This document shows positions 1 through 8,220 of a DNA stretch of 33,559 nucleotides, piece after piece. The stretch lies in the NCBI GenBank assembly GCA_017610225.1, contig JAFCCM010000015.1:1-33559 (forward strand), written 5' to 3'. The stretch comes from Candidatus Aenigmatarchaeota archaeon (GTDB lineage Archaea; Aenigmatarchaeota; Aenigmatarchaeia; CG10238-14). Under the pieces are notes generated by a model. The model was not told the origin of the DNA and made no database searches. It worked only from the letters and a program-made list of their open reading frames with translations. Each line of letters starts with the position of its first letter. Within the stretch, counting starts at the first letter, position 1. The position numbers were made by a program, and so were the translations under genes.

Positions 1-1368
1 TTCAACTTTATCTTCTCCAATTAGATCACAAATAAATTTGTATATCTCTTTTTCAGCTAAAGATGTTCCATCATTCCTTGGATAACATTTTGGACATAAA
101 TATCCTTGTTGAATACTATTCCAAGATTGTTTAAATTCATGTTCACATTTTAAACATTTCCAATTATGTTCATATATCCAATTTATATATTTTTTATCGA
201 GAAATACTATATTTAAATATGATAAAATTCTTTCTTGATTTTTAATTCTTCTTTCTTCTTTTGATTTTTCAGATTGAGAATAATATTCAACTCCATAATT
301 TTTTAAACTTGTTTTAATTTTCTTTTTTTTTATCCAATCAACATTAGAAAAATTTTCAACCTTGTATAATCTCATTAAATATTTTTTTATGTATTTTTTA
401 AATTCTTTAGTTTTGAAAATATTATCTTCATTATAATGTTTTATAAAAGTTTCTTTTTTCTTTTCTTTAACTTCATCTAATTGTGAAACATTTAATACAT
501 TGTGTTTTTTGATAACTCCTTCTTTTTGTTCTTCTTTCCCTTTTTCTGATTCCCACGGATAATCAGTTCCATAATTTTTTTGAGAAGTTTCTTTTTTCTT
601 ATTTTTAATCCAATCTAAAGATGAAATATTATCAATATTATATTTCTTTTTAATTGTTCTTTGAGCAGTATCATGATATGCAGTTTTCAAAGATCCAAAA
701 TTTTTAAGAGCAGTTTTTTGCTTTTTTTCTGACATTTTTCTTCCAGCTTCTGGACATTTGCTTATATGATCTTCACAACACCATTTTCCATTTTGAAATT
801 GATAATGGGCTTTTCTATTACAACCAAAATCACAGATATGATTAGAATTCTCAACGTATTCAGGTTTAATTTTTATGAAAGTTTTTCCTTTTTGACCTTC
901 ATTATTCTTTCTTTTTAATTCTGGACATTTACTATGAAATTCTTCACAGCACCATTTTCCATTTTGAAATTGATAATGAGCTTCTTTTCCGCAACCATAA
1001 TCACAAACATGACCAGAGTTTTCAACATATTCTGGTTTAGTTTTTATGATGATTTTTCCTTTATTATTTTCAATTCTTCTTTTTCTAACTGCTGGACATT
1101 TGCTTATATGGTTTTCACAACACCACTTCCCATTTTGAAATTGATATTTAGCTTCTCTTCCACAACTTTCACAAACATGACCAGAATTTTCAAAATATTT
1201 TGACTTAGATTGTTTTACTCCTTTTTGTCTTTTTCCAGTTCTTTCTTTAATCACTGGGCATTTATTATAGCTATCTTCACAACACCTTTTTCCATTTTTA
1301 AATAAAAATTTAGCTTTTTGACCACATCCATAATCACAAAGATATTCAGTTTTTTCTAATTCACTCAT
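1..1368 (-). CDS. Homing endonuclease with four Cys-rich fingers, Vsr-like C-terminus (partial)
   Basis: 456 codons are visible; the gene runs off the window edge, so its C-terminal catalytic end is missing. The N-terminal ~200 residues hold four copies of a finger of the form C-x2-3-C-G-x-x-A-x-Y-Q-F-x-N-G-K-W-C-C-E-x5-K-C-P, each spaced by 'EYVENSGH'-like linkers. Next come repeated blocks with 'KNYGTDYPWES' and 'KNYGVEYYSQS', typical of phage homing-endonuclease DNA-binding modules. A zinc ribbon (CLKCEHEF...CPKC) follows, and then 'GTSLAEKEIYKFI', the usual start of the Vsr-like (EDxHD) nuclease domain. That nuclease assignment comes from recall of the family; the catalytic residues lie outside the window. 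The ATG follows the stop codon of the RNA polymerase/intein gene with no spacer, so translation is probably coupled. The gene sits where the endonuclease of an ordinary intein would be, which implies it mobilises the split-intein locus. Confidence 0.82.
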   Translation of the reverse strand, partial: MSELEKTEYLCDYGCGQKAKFLFKNGKRCCEDSYNKCPVIKERTGKRQKGVKQSKSKYFENSGHVCESCGREAKYQFQNGKWCCENHISKCPAVRKRRIENNKGKIIIKTKPEYVENSGHVCDYGCGKEAHYQFQNGKWCCEEFHSKCPELKRKNNEGQKGKTFIKIKPEYVENSNHICDFGCNRKAHYQFQNGKWCCEDHISKCPEAGRKMSEKKQKTALKNFGSLKTAYHDTAQRTIKKKYNIDNISSLDWIKNKKKETSQKNYGTDYPWESEKGKEEQKEGVIKKHNVLNVSQLDEVKEKKKETFIKHYNEDNIFKTKEFKKYIKKYLMRLYKVENFSNVDWIKKKKIKTSLKNYGVEYYSQSEKSKEERRIKNQERILSYLNIVFLDKKYINWIYEHNWKCLKCEHEFKQSWNSIQQGYLCPKCYPRNDGTSLAEKEIYKFICDLIGEDKVE

Positions 1369-2889
1369 TTAAATTTTCTTTCTTTGAATTAAATATTTTT
1401 CTTTTGGATTTTCAATTAATTCTCTTGGACTTACTTTTAATATTTTATTCTTATCTTTGTCAAAAATAACTAAGGAATGATCATATGACGACCAAAAATC
1501 TTCAAATCTTTTTTTCTTATCATGGATTTTATACATTTTAATGTTTTCATGAACACTATAATCTAAAATCTTTTTTTGTTCTATATTTCCATTTTCAATA
1601 TCAATTGCTTGAATAGTTAAATTTTCTTCTGGTTTATAATGAGTTACTTTAACCCCATTTGATTTTGTTTTTTCTTTATATTTTGTAAATTTTTCTTTAT
1701 CTTTTAATTTACTTATATGACAAATTTTATTTTTATTATTTTTTAAATAAGAAATTTTACAATGGCAACTATCGCCGTCAAAATCTGCATTTAATCCCCC
1801 AACTATCATTGTGCAAAGCTTAATAGTATTTCCTAAAATTAATTTAGGATAAAATGCTCTTATTGACTCAGCTTGTAAACAAGGATCTCGTTTTAATAAA
1901 ATAGCTCTTCCTATCATAGCGACTTCTGTTGCTTCAAAAAATATTTTACACAAAGAATCTGGAATTTTATCTCCAGATTTTATATTTTTAATAATAGTTT
2001 TAATACTCTCGACTGAAAGATCTGTTTTTAAAAATTTTTTAATTTCATTTTGTAATTGTATTTTATCAGAAGTTTGAGAATATAATAATTTATAAATTAT
2101 AAAAGGTTCAAACAAACCTACAGCTAAACGTAAAGGTAATCCAACTTCATCCACTTTAAGATCGGGACCCGGAGTAATAACTGCTCTTCCGCTAAAATCT
2201 GTTCGTTTTCCTAAAAGTTGTGATCTTATCAATCCTCTCTTTTTTTGTATTAAAGTTCTTATATAATCATCATGAGAAATTATAGCTTTTTGTACTTCAT
2301 AATTCAAAAGATTGTATAATGGACCATCTTTTGAAGAGCTTCTTATATGAAAAGTTTTTCTTAAAATATTTATATAATAATCATTTAATTTATCATGAAT
2401 CCACATATCATTTTCATCTTTATATATTGTTCGTTGTTCAGGTGGAATTACTGCTAAATATTCTATAAATAATATATTATTAGTATAAGCTTCTTTAATT
2501 TTTTTAATAAACTTTTCTCTTTTATCAGTATCTCCACGAAATTGAATTTTAGGAAATAATTTTATAAAAGACTTTATACCAGTAACACCATTATCATCAA
2601 TTTGTAATAAACCTTCTTTAGTTAAAGAAAAAGATTCATTAGCTGAAATAAATTTTTCAACTTTTCTATCTAATTGTATTAAAATTTTTAATGCACTTGG
2701 ATGAATAACTTTTGTATAAAGTTTTATATATGAAAAAGTTTTCTTTCTTTCTTTTGATTCTAATGGTCCAAAAATTTGCTCTGAAAATAAACCATTTGAA
2801 TTAAAATCTCCACTTCTTATAAAAAATTCAGTTGATGTAACAGGTATGAGATTTTTAATAAAATTATTCATATTAAGAAATTGAATCAT
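1369..2889 (-). CDS. RNA polymerase beta' subunit, N-terminal part, fused to N-terminal half of an intein
   Basis: Residues 1-374 are a multisubunit RNA polymerase beta' homologue. Visible motifs are 'LLGKRTDFSGRAVITPGPDL' (cf. bacterial LLGKRVDYSGRSVI), 'LLKRDPCLQAESIRAFYP' (cf. LNRAPTLHRLGIQAFEP) and the Mg-binding 'NADFDGD' at ~367-373. Directly after NADFDGDS the similarity to beta' ends. The last 132 residues look like the N-terminal half of a Hint domain: C375 with Ser and Leu at the block-A spacing, a stretch of beta-strands with 'LTIQAIDIENG', and a block-B-like 'SSYDHSLVIFDKDKN' (S-x-x-H). The ORF then stops. The C-terminal intein half and the rest of beta' (from MAVHVP-equivalent onward) are not in this window; they are expected beyond the endonuclease gene. 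The start codon is preceded by AAAGGA. It would act in phage transcription after trans-splicing. Confidence 0.85.
   Translation of the reverse strand: MIQFLNMNNFIKNLIPVTSTEFFIRSGDFNSNGLFSEQIFGPLESKERKKTFSYIKLYTKVIHPSALKILIQLDRKVEKFISANESFSLTKEGLLQIDDNGVTGIKSFIKLFPKIQFRGDTDKREKFIKKIKEAYTNNILFIEYLAVIPPEQRTIYKDENDMWIHDKLNDYYINILRKTFHIRSSSKDGPLYNLLNYEVQKAIISHDDYIRTLIQKKRGLIRSQLLGKRTDFSGRAVITPGPDLKVDEVGLPLRLAVGLFEPFIIYKLLYSQTSDKIQLQNEIKKFLKTDLSVESIKTIIKNIKSGDKIPDSLCKIFFEATEVAMIGRAILLKRDPCLQAESIRAFYPKLILGNTIKLCTMIVGGLNADFDGDSCHCKISYLKNNKNKICHISKLKDKEKFTKYKEKTKSNGVKVTHYKPEENLTIQAIDIENGNIEQKKILDYSVHENIKMYKIHDKKKRFEDFWSSYDHSLVIFDKDKNKILKVSPRELIENPKEKYLIQRKKI
1372..1767 (-). other. Predicted N-terminal split-intein segment (IntN) in beta'
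   Basis: These 132 codons start at the Cys after NADFDGDS. C1, Ser6 and Leu8 fit the first splicing block of inteins (C-x4-T/S-x-I/L), and 'SYDH' about 95 residues later fits block B (T/S-x-x-H). Between them are strand-like segments and a 'YKIHDKKKR' stretch, as in Hint folds. The ORF ends ~36 residues after the block-B His, where a cis-intein would carry its endonuclease domain. Blocks F and G (the C-terminal His-Asn and +1 nucleophile) are not present here. The exact junction (Ser or Cys as residue 1) is inferred; the absence of beta' similarity downstream of it is seen. Confidence 0.72.
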
Positions 2890-2903
2890 AATTAATCCTT
2901 TTT

Positions 2904-3344
2904 TTATGTGCTCACTTTATCTAAATATTTTTTAATTTTAGTAAAATTGCGAGTTTGTTTTCCTTTTCTTGCAGCTTCTTTTGGTGGTTTAATAACATCT
3001 TTAGTATAAGTATTATATAAACGATGCAACTTAGTTAAAATAGCTTCAATTTCTTCATTTTCATAATTACCTAAAGTTTTTAATTTTTGTGCAAGTTTTA
3101 TAGAAAAAGATATAATATTTGGATCATGAACTCCTGACATATTGCATATACAAAAAAATGGCAATGAGTCTCCATATTTAGATTTTATTGATAAAAAACA
3201 TTTTGGATGTTTACCATATAATATATCTCTTATTTCTTTTTTTTGGAGCCATTCTAAATTTTTTCGATCATATGGAAATAGAACATTATTAACTTTTCGA
3301 ATAAGTTCATTTAATTGATAAAATTGCTCATTTAAATTAATCAT
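2904..3344 (-). CDS. Hypothetical protein, 146 aa
   Basis: No family recognised. The protein is mixed alpha/beta with two internal Cys (CICNMSG near residue 66) and a basic C-terminus containing 'KPPKEAARKGKQTRNFTKIKK', which could bind nucleic acid or another acidic partner. The start is well supported by a near-consensus GAGGAGGT Shine-Dalgarno sequence 8 nt upstream, stronger than most in the window. A terminator (3376-3415) separates it from the 478-aa gene upstream, and a GAACAAATTAAAA motif lies just before the ribosome site, so it may start its own transcript together with the RNA polymerase beta' gene 14 bp downstream. A role in transcription is possible from position only. Confidence 0.7.
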   Translation of the reverse strand: MINLNEQFYQLNELIRKVNNVLFPYDRKNLEWLQKKEIRDILYGKHPKCFLSIKSKYGDSLPFFCICNMSGVHDPNIISFSIKLAQKLKTLGNYENEEIEAILTKLHRLYNTYTKDVIKPPKEAARKGKQTRNFTKIKKYLDKVST

Positions 3345-3360
3345 ATTTAATACCTCCTCT

Positions 3361-3373
3361 TTTTAATTTGTTC
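3361..3373 (-). promoter_or_regulatory. GAACAAATTAAAA leader motif
   Basis: On the minus strand this reads GAACAAATTAAAA, a short form of a motif found in front of at least five other genes in the window. It lies directly after a terminator and 17 nt before the ATG at 3344. It could be a promoter element or an A-rich translation leader; the sequence alone does not decide. Confidence 0.35.
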
Positions 3374-3375
3374 TA

Positions 3376-3415
3376 CAAAAAAATAAAAGGGGAGTTTAAA
3401 TTCCCCTTTTATTTT
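3376..3415 (-). terminator. Rho-independent terminator after the 478-aa gene
   Basis: There is a perfect 14-bp inverted repeat (arms 3380-3393 and 3402-3415, 8-nt loop) with a CCCC/GGGG core flanked by A/T pairs. On the minus strand it is followed by a run of T. It starts immediately after the TAG of the upstream gene. This is the clearest intrinsic terminator in the window. Confidence 0.88.
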
Positions 3416-4852
3416 CTAAAAATCTTGATTAATTAAATTAACCATTTGAGCAATTTGATTTTCAAACTTTTTTGCAAAATAATAAGAATAAAAACGTATC
3501 ATATCAGATTCAACTTTTGATAACGGTATTCCACCCATTTTTTTACCATTTATAATATGAGAAAAATTAATTCTGGAAACACGCCCAACAAAATAACATA
3601 AAATTTCATGAGGTAAAATTTTAGTATTAAATCCATAAAAATCTTTTATTTTATCTTGAATTTTAAGAAATTCATGTATTGATTTTATTTTATAAGTTGT
3701 AGCAATTGAAGGTTTATTATTTGGATAAAAATTAAGAAGATTAAATAAATTTTTATATTCAACATTAAAAGTTTTTTGTAATAATGTTTTAACATAAATT
3801 GAAAGAACTGCAGAATGTTCAGGACTTAAAGTTCTAAAATGATAATATGGAATTTTTGTAATCTTAGAAAGAATAGGAAAAACTAATGATTCACAAAGAG
3901 GAGAAATATATTCTATTTTAGAAATTCTTGAATGAAATTCGTAAATAGCAGAATCAGAACCTTCATCAATTTTCATAATATTATTTTTTTCAATTATTTC
4001 ATAAATTTTTTCATATGCTATTCCTTTCAATCTTCCCAAAGTATCATTATAACTATAAGTATTTAAATTATCAACATTTATTCCTTGAATATCTTCTGTT
4101 GTAATACTGTCATCATAAACTATAGATCCTTTATATACAGATCTTAAAAACCATTTTACAGATTCATCAATAACACCAACAAAATATACAATAGGATTTC
4201 GACCTTCTTCACATAAAATTAATATATAATTCATAATAAAATTAAATATTTCAATTACATGAACACCAATATCTTTACATTGAATATTTTTTATATAATC
4301 CCACATATACTTATCAGTTAAATTATATCGATATACTTTTGTTCTAATAACATTAAAAATTTTAAAAATAATTTCTGTTTGTGTTATTTCTTCAGATATT
4401 TTATTATATATTATAGTATGTAATTTTTGTCCAAATTTCAATTTTGTATTATTAAAAATAAAAGAATATATTTTTAAATAACAAGAATGTCTATTAATTT
4501 TTTCAATTTCTTCAGCTGAAAAAAGAATTGAATTTTTTTTAGCTTTTGTTTCATCTACAAATTTTGAAAAATCTATATCTATAGATTCTAGATATTTATT
4601 AACAAACTTTTTTAATATAGGAATATTTTGTAAAACAACTATAGATTTTATATTTTCATCTTCACAAGTTTTTAATAAACTAAAAAACCAAATATCAAAT
4701 TCTTCCCCACAACATTCTGAAACTTTTTTTATAAAATCTGTTATAATATGAAACTTGTTAGTAATTGAAGAAGGTACTAATTGCAAATTATTTACATTTT
4801 CATTATATATTAAATTCCACTCCTTAAGCCCAACTTTTTCAAATTCAATCAT
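3416..4852 (-). CDS. Hypothetical protein, 478 aa
   Basis: No family recognised. The protein is long and helix-rich without signal peptide or clear membrane segment. It has scattered aromatic-rich stretches (e.g. 'YYHFRTLSPEHSAVLSIYVK' near residue 340) and a C-terminus ending in 'FENQIAQMVNLINQDF'. It could be a virion protein (it lies just downstream of the tail-spike/amidase cluster) or a transcription-related factor (it lies just upstream of the beta' gene); neither is shown by motifs. GAAAGGAG precedes the ATG. The 3' end runs into a strong terminator, so this gene ends a transcription unit. A copy of the dispersed repeat lies ~90 bp upstream of the start. Confidence 0.72.
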   Translation of the reverse strand: MIEFEKVGLKEWNLIYNENVNNLQLVPSSITNKFHIITDFIKKVSECCGEEFDIWFFSLLKTCEDENIKSIVVLQNIPILKKFVNKYLESIDIDFSKFVDETKAKKNSILFSAEEIEKINRHSCYLKIYSFIFNNTKLKFGQKLHTIIYNKISEEITQTEIIFKIFNVIRTKVYRYNLTDKYMWDYIKNIQCKDIGVHVIEIFNFIMNYILILCEEGRNPIVYFVGVIDESVKWFLRSVYKGSIVYDDSITTEDIQGINVDNLNTYSYNDTLGRLKGIAYEKIYEIIEKNNIMKIDEGSDSAIYEFHSRISKIEYISPLCESLVFPILSKITKIPYYHFRTLSPEHSAVLSIYVKTLLQKTFNVEYKNLFNLLNFYPNNKPSIATTYKIKSIHEFLKIQDKIKDFYGFNTKILPHEILCYFVGRVSRINFSHIINGKKMGGIPLSKVESDMIRFYSYYFAKKFENQIAQMVNLINQDF

Positions 4853-4939
4853 TCATTCTCCTTTCAAAATTTTTTAGACATTCAAAAAAATAACAAACTA
4901 TTCCCTAACCATAAAATAATATATATAGAAAAGATTTAA

Positions 4940-5001
4940 TTAAAATTTTATAAGATTAACGCGAGAAAACCTCGTGCCCTTGTGACCGAGGTAATTCACT
5001 T
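4940..5001 (-). repeat. Dispersed ~55-bp repeat, complete copy; possible omega-RNA target site
   Basis: The minus strand reads GTGAATTACCTC, then 15 bases of putative guide match (TCACAAGGGCACGAGG at 4985-4970), then TTTTCTCGCGTTAATCTTATAAA. The first half is 30/32 identical to 20665-20696, next to the structured RNA. The second half recurs at 28051-28073 and 31616-31640. It begins directly after the amidase stop codon and is strikingly GC-rich against the AT-rich background. It may also fold (CCTCG/CGAGG arms). Read on the plus strand it is open for 'FIRLTRENLVPL', which matches the end of the decayed zinc-finger gene at 28035. Confidence 0.75.
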
Positions 5002-5515
5002 ATTTTATAACAAATCTTCGAACCATAGAAATTACAATTTCTTTATTTATAAAATCACCCGGGCAAGTTAACTCTTTGTTATTTGAAACTTCTCTATGAA
5101 ATTTAATTCTGTTTGGGGCTAATCCAAACATTTTTAACATAGGATTTAAAAGTTTATAAGCAAGTATCTCATAACATCGTTTTTGAGGAATAGTAAAATC
5201 ATAACTTCCTAATAAAGCAATATGAATTGACCTTTTATTAATATTTAAATCAATGTCAGGCCAATCACATAAATATACAAATGGACGACAAATAATAGGT
5301 ATAAAATCTTCTTTAATTTTTTCAATTACATAATGATAATTAATATCAGCTTGTTTCTTTTCTAATACCCCTTTAGATAATGCTGGTAATTGAAATTTAA
5401 CATTATCAATTCTTGCTTCAGGATTATCATATATTTCAGTAGTATGGTGGAGAATTATATATTTGACAGTTTGTCTTCTCACTTGCATCAAACTTGGCTT
5501 AAAAGGCAGTTTCAT
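5000..5515 (-). CDS. N-acetylmuramoyl-L-alanine amidase (Amidase_2 family)
   Basis: This is a zinc amidase that would cut the amide bond between N-acetylmuramic acid and the first L-Ala of peptidoglycan. Visible motifs: 'YIILHHT' (first zinc His, near residue 23), 'INYHYVIE' (~60), 'SIHIALLG' (~97), and 'IKFHREVSN...LTCPGDF' near residues 137-155, with the second His and the zinc Cys in CPG. At 171 residues it is a bare catalytic domain without signal peptide or cell-wall-binding module. Its place at the end of a baseplate-spike cluster suggests either a tail-associated lysin or the endolysin; no holin was recognised beside it. The stop codon abuts the dispersed repeat. Confidence 0.88.
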   Translation of the reverse strand: MKLPFKPSLMQVRRQTVKYIILHHTTEIYDNPEARIDNVKFQLPALSKGVLEKKQADINYHYVIEKIKEDFIPIICRPFVYLCDWPDIDLNINKRSIHIALLGSYDFTIPQKRCYEILAYKLLNPMLKMFGLAPNRIKFHREVSNNKELTCPGDFINKEIVISMVRRFVIK

Positions 5516-5539
5516 TTTTTTATCTCCACTAAAAATATT

Positions 5540-6280
5540 TTAATTTAAAAGAGATTCTAAATAATTAATTAAATCATTATTTAAATTAGTTACTCGTGTA
5601 TTATAATCAGCCTCAGTTACCATTTTTTCTTTTGATAATGAAAGTATTTCCGCTGGATCATTAGTTTGATCTTTAGCATAAGTTACTGAAGTTGTAGCAT
5701 TTTTAACTGTAGAGTTTATATTTAAAATTGAAGAATCTAATTCCTCAACAGAAGTAAACATTTCATTACTACCACCAACACCCATAGAAGCAATTAATCC
5801 TAAAGATTTTGTAATTTCTTTTTGAAGAGAATTTAATGAATTTATTGTATTTATCAAATTTGATAAAATAGTATATTTATTATCCACAATATTTTCTAAA
5901 TCTACTAATTCTATTAATAAATCTGAAGAGCTATCTATAATTGCAGTACTGTCAATATATTCAATTTTTAAATCAAATTTATTAAAATAGTCACCTTTTC
6001 CAATTTCTTCAACTGCATTCATATTATTTTCAAAAGAAGGATCAATATCATCAATAGGAAAAGATTTAGCCCCACATTGCATTGCATAATTTATATTCAT
6101 ATCATCCATTTGTAAAGTAACTATAGAAACAGCATCATCTTTTAATGTTGTCATATTTAATTCAATTTCATCAAATTTAGCTAAAACTTCAGGTTCACTT
6201 GAATATATTGGATAATGTTCTTTTAAACTATTTAAATTTAATAATGTGGCTATTAATTTATCTTCAACTCTAATGCTCAT
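5540..6280 (-). CDS. Probable baseplate/tail structural protein, 246 aa
   Basis: No named family recognised. It is an acidic protein rich in Asn, Ser, Leu and Ile. The second half is a predicted helical region with many 'NINS/NSLN' stretches, and it ends in 'DYNTRVTNLNNDLINYLESLLN', suggesting coiled-coil assembly. It lies 3 bp downstream of the PAAR gene and in the same run as the 246-aa gene at 6601 and the gp5-like spike. Co-translation with spike parts makes a virion role likely, inferred from context only. Confidence 0.68.
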   Translation of the reverse strand: MSIRVEDKLIATLLNLNSLKEHYPIYSSEPEVLAKFDEIELNMTTLKDDAVSIVTLQMDDMNINYAMQCGAKSFPIDDIDPSFENNMNAVEEIGKGDYFNKFDLKIEYIDSTAIIDSSSDLLIELVDLENIVDNKYTILSNLINTINSLNSLQKEITKSLGLIASMGVGGSNEMFTSVEELDSSILNINSTVKNATTSVTYAKDQTNDPAEILSLSKEKMVTEADYNTRVTNLNNDLINYLESLLN

Positions 6281-6283
6281 TTT

Positions 6284-6583
6284 TTAATCTCCTGCATTAC
6301 ATGAACTTGCTCCAGTTATAGTAACTCCACTAAAACATCCTGCAAATGAATCTCCAACACGTACAACAGATTGATTTTCAATAAATGCAGAAGAAGAACC
6401 TGAAATCATTATTCCTATATGACCACAAAAACCAAGCATAATATTACTAATAGTTGATGCTGCTGAATTTTCTATATTCTTAGAACTTACTCCAGTTATA
6501 AGAATACCCGTCATTGGAATTGGAGAAATATGACAAACACAAATACCTGCTCCTATATCACCAATTCTACATACTCCTGGCAT
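6284..6583 (-). CDS. PAAR-repeat tail-spike tip protein
   Basis: The 99-residue protein starts 'MPGVCRIGD' and contains Gly/Ser-rich short strands with 'GHIGIMISGSSS' and a second 'VVRVGDSFAGC', the pattern of PAAR cone proteins that cap the gp5/VgrG spike. His and Cys residues (C5, C15, C17, H18, C52, H54, C84) could bind the metal that shapes the tip. It sits two genes downstream of the spike gene, as in other contractile-tail clusters. It would sharpen the tail tip for membrane piercing. Confidence 0.82.
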   Translation of the reverse strand: MPGVCRIGDIGAGICVCHISPIPMTGILITGVSSKNIENSAASTISNIMLGFCGHIGIMISGSSSAFIENQSVVRVGDSFAGCFSGVTITGASSCNAGD

Positions 6584-6600
6584 TTATTTTCTCCTTATTT

Positions 6601-7341
6601 CTATATTATAGTTTTTAAAGCTTCTGCTGCTTTTTCAATACTAGTTTTTGCATCATTTTTATTTTGATCAATATTATCTAAAGAACTATTAACATTATTT
6701 TTTAAATCATCACTTGTATCAGATAAAATATTATCAACATTTAATTTACCATAATTTGATGAAGAAGGATCATCATTCATATTCATTTTACTATATAAAG
6801 AAGAAACATTACTATTCATTTGTTCAAGTTTACTACTATAATCATCACCACAAATAGATGAAACACAATTTAAAATTTTATCCAACTTAGACATATTGTT
6901 AGAAGTTCCATCATTAGCAAATTTATCTTTAATAGAGCTCAACATATCTGAAACACTAAATTCTGGAGCATCATCAACTAAATCAAGAATAGAATCACTC
7001 ATAGCACCAAATGTTGAATTTAGAGCATTTTTAACTGCATTAGAAGGATTATTTAAAAGGGGATCATCACTAAAATAATTACAAGAATTTATTATATCAA
7101 TAATTTTGTCTAATGAGGAAGTATCTAAGGATGGTGTCATTTTTGAAACTTTATCTGATAATTTATCTGCTGCATCTTGAATATTTTTTATAGGTGAAGC
7201 TATCATTTTATCAAGTTTTGAAGTTAGATTATTAATTTGACTTTCAATTTTATTTGCTGCTTTTTCTAAAGGACCATATATTCGATCATATTCACTAACT
7301 AATTTATTACACATTAAATTTTTTGATGATTCTATACTCAT
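6601..7341 (-). CDS. Helical virion protein between spike and PAAR, 246 aa
   Basis: It is low in aromatic residues and rich in Ser, Asn, Asp and Lys. Helical heptad-like stretches ('IESQINNLTSKLDKM', 'AADKLSDKVSKM', 'SSLDNIDQNKNDAKTSIEKA') suggest a coiled-coil or assembly protein. It begins one base after the gp5-like gene ends, and precedes PAAR by 17 bp. Phage genes of this kind between spike and PAAR are often baseplate-hub or chaperone-like components. No precise family is claimed. Confidence 0.66.
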   Translation of the reverse strand: MSIESSKNLMCNKLVSEYDRIYGPLEKAANKIESQINNLTSKLDKMIASPIKNIQDAADKLSDKVSKMTPSLDTSSLDKIIDIINSCNYFSDDPLLNNPSNAVKNALNSTFGAMSDSILDLVDDAPEFSVSDMLSSIKDKFANDGTSNNMSKLDKILNCVSSICGDDYSSKLEQMNSNVSSLYSKMNMNDDPSSSNYGKLNVDNILSDTSDDLKNNVNSSLDNIDQNKNDAKTSIEKAAEALKTII

Positions 7342-8220
7342 TTAAGTATTCCTTTCCCCTTCTGGCAGAATTGGGTTAGCATTTATTGCTGAAGCTGAAG
7401 CACCTGATTGATCATTTCTTATTGCTCCATCAGTATTTATATTACCACTGGCTTGGAGATTTTTATCATTTCCTGCTTGCTCATTAATATTATTCGCAGC
7501 TTTAATATTCATATTATTTGCTGATTCTATAAATATATCATTATCACATTTAATATGAATATCATTATCAACTTTTATATTAAGATTATTACCTGTATGA
7601 ATATTAATATCTGATTTAAAATAACACTGTAATTTTTGTTCGTCTATGTCTATGTGTAAAAAGTCACCTTTATGAGTTCTTATTAATATTTTTTCTTTTC
7701 CCTCACGCTCATCAAAAAGAATCGTTGTCATATTATCGTCAATTTTGAAAACAGATTCAATATCTCCAGTGGGCGGATTTTTGAGTTGACGTTTCTTTCC
7801 TCCAATCTCAATTCTTTCGTCATCAGGATCGTCTGATATATGTATTACTCGTCCAGCATGTGTTTTAAGAATAGTCCATTTGTTTTCATAATTTTTACCT
7901 GACTGATTTTCTGGTAAAACTTTTGTATTTTCTAAATCAAGAGCACCAAAGTAGTATGGTCTGTTAATATTCCCACACTCAAAAAAGCAAAAAGTCCAGC
8001 TACCCTTTAGTGGAATATATGATGAGCCAGCAAAATGATGAGCAGAATCATTTTCTATGTTCCTTCCACCAATCTGGTTATTAGCTGGACGAGCCCAGAT
8101 GCCTTTATTTTTAGAAACTTCAGGCATTAAATCTGGGATCCAAACTAATATCCGTCCAAATTTTTCTGGGTCTTTATTATTTACAACTAAAGCACGAAAC
8201 ATGCCAAATAAATTTTTCAT
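7342..8220 (-). CDS. Baseplate central spike protein (gp5/VgrG-like)
   Basis: The N-terminus 'FRALVVNNKDPEKFGRILVWIPDL' is the OB-fold of T4 gp5 and related spike proteins. Near residue 105 begins a 'GRVIHISDDPDDERIEIGG' segment typical of VgrG-like phage spikes. Residues ~200-265 form a beta-helix built from short repeats with 'NLNIK', 'DIHIK', 'DIFIE', 'MNIKA' and 'NINEQ' at every eight residues or so. No lysozyme domain is visible, unlike T4 gp5; the separate amidase gene nearby may replace it. The ATG overlaps the TGA of the miniature HNH gene upstream (ATGA). It would trimerise at the tail tip and carry the PAAR cone. Confidence 0.87.
   Translation of the reverse strand: MKNLFGMFRALVVNNKDPEKFGRILVWIPDLMPEVSKNKGIWARPANNQIGGRNIENDSAHHFAGSSYIPLKGSWTFCFFECGNINRPYYFGALDLENTKVLPENQSGKNYENKWTILKTHAGRVIHISDDPDDERIEIGGKKRQLKNPPTGDIESVFKIDDNMTTILFDEREGKEKILIRTHKGDFLHIDIDEQKLQCYFKSDINIHTGNNLNIKVDNDIHIKCDNDIFIESANNMNIKAANNINEQAGNDKNLQASGNINTDGAIRNDQSGASASAINANPILPEGERNT

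Noticed and set aside
934..1203. Plus-strand 89-codon ORF
   Set aside because: It is the antisense of the repeated finger region of the homing endonuclease, with no ribosome site.
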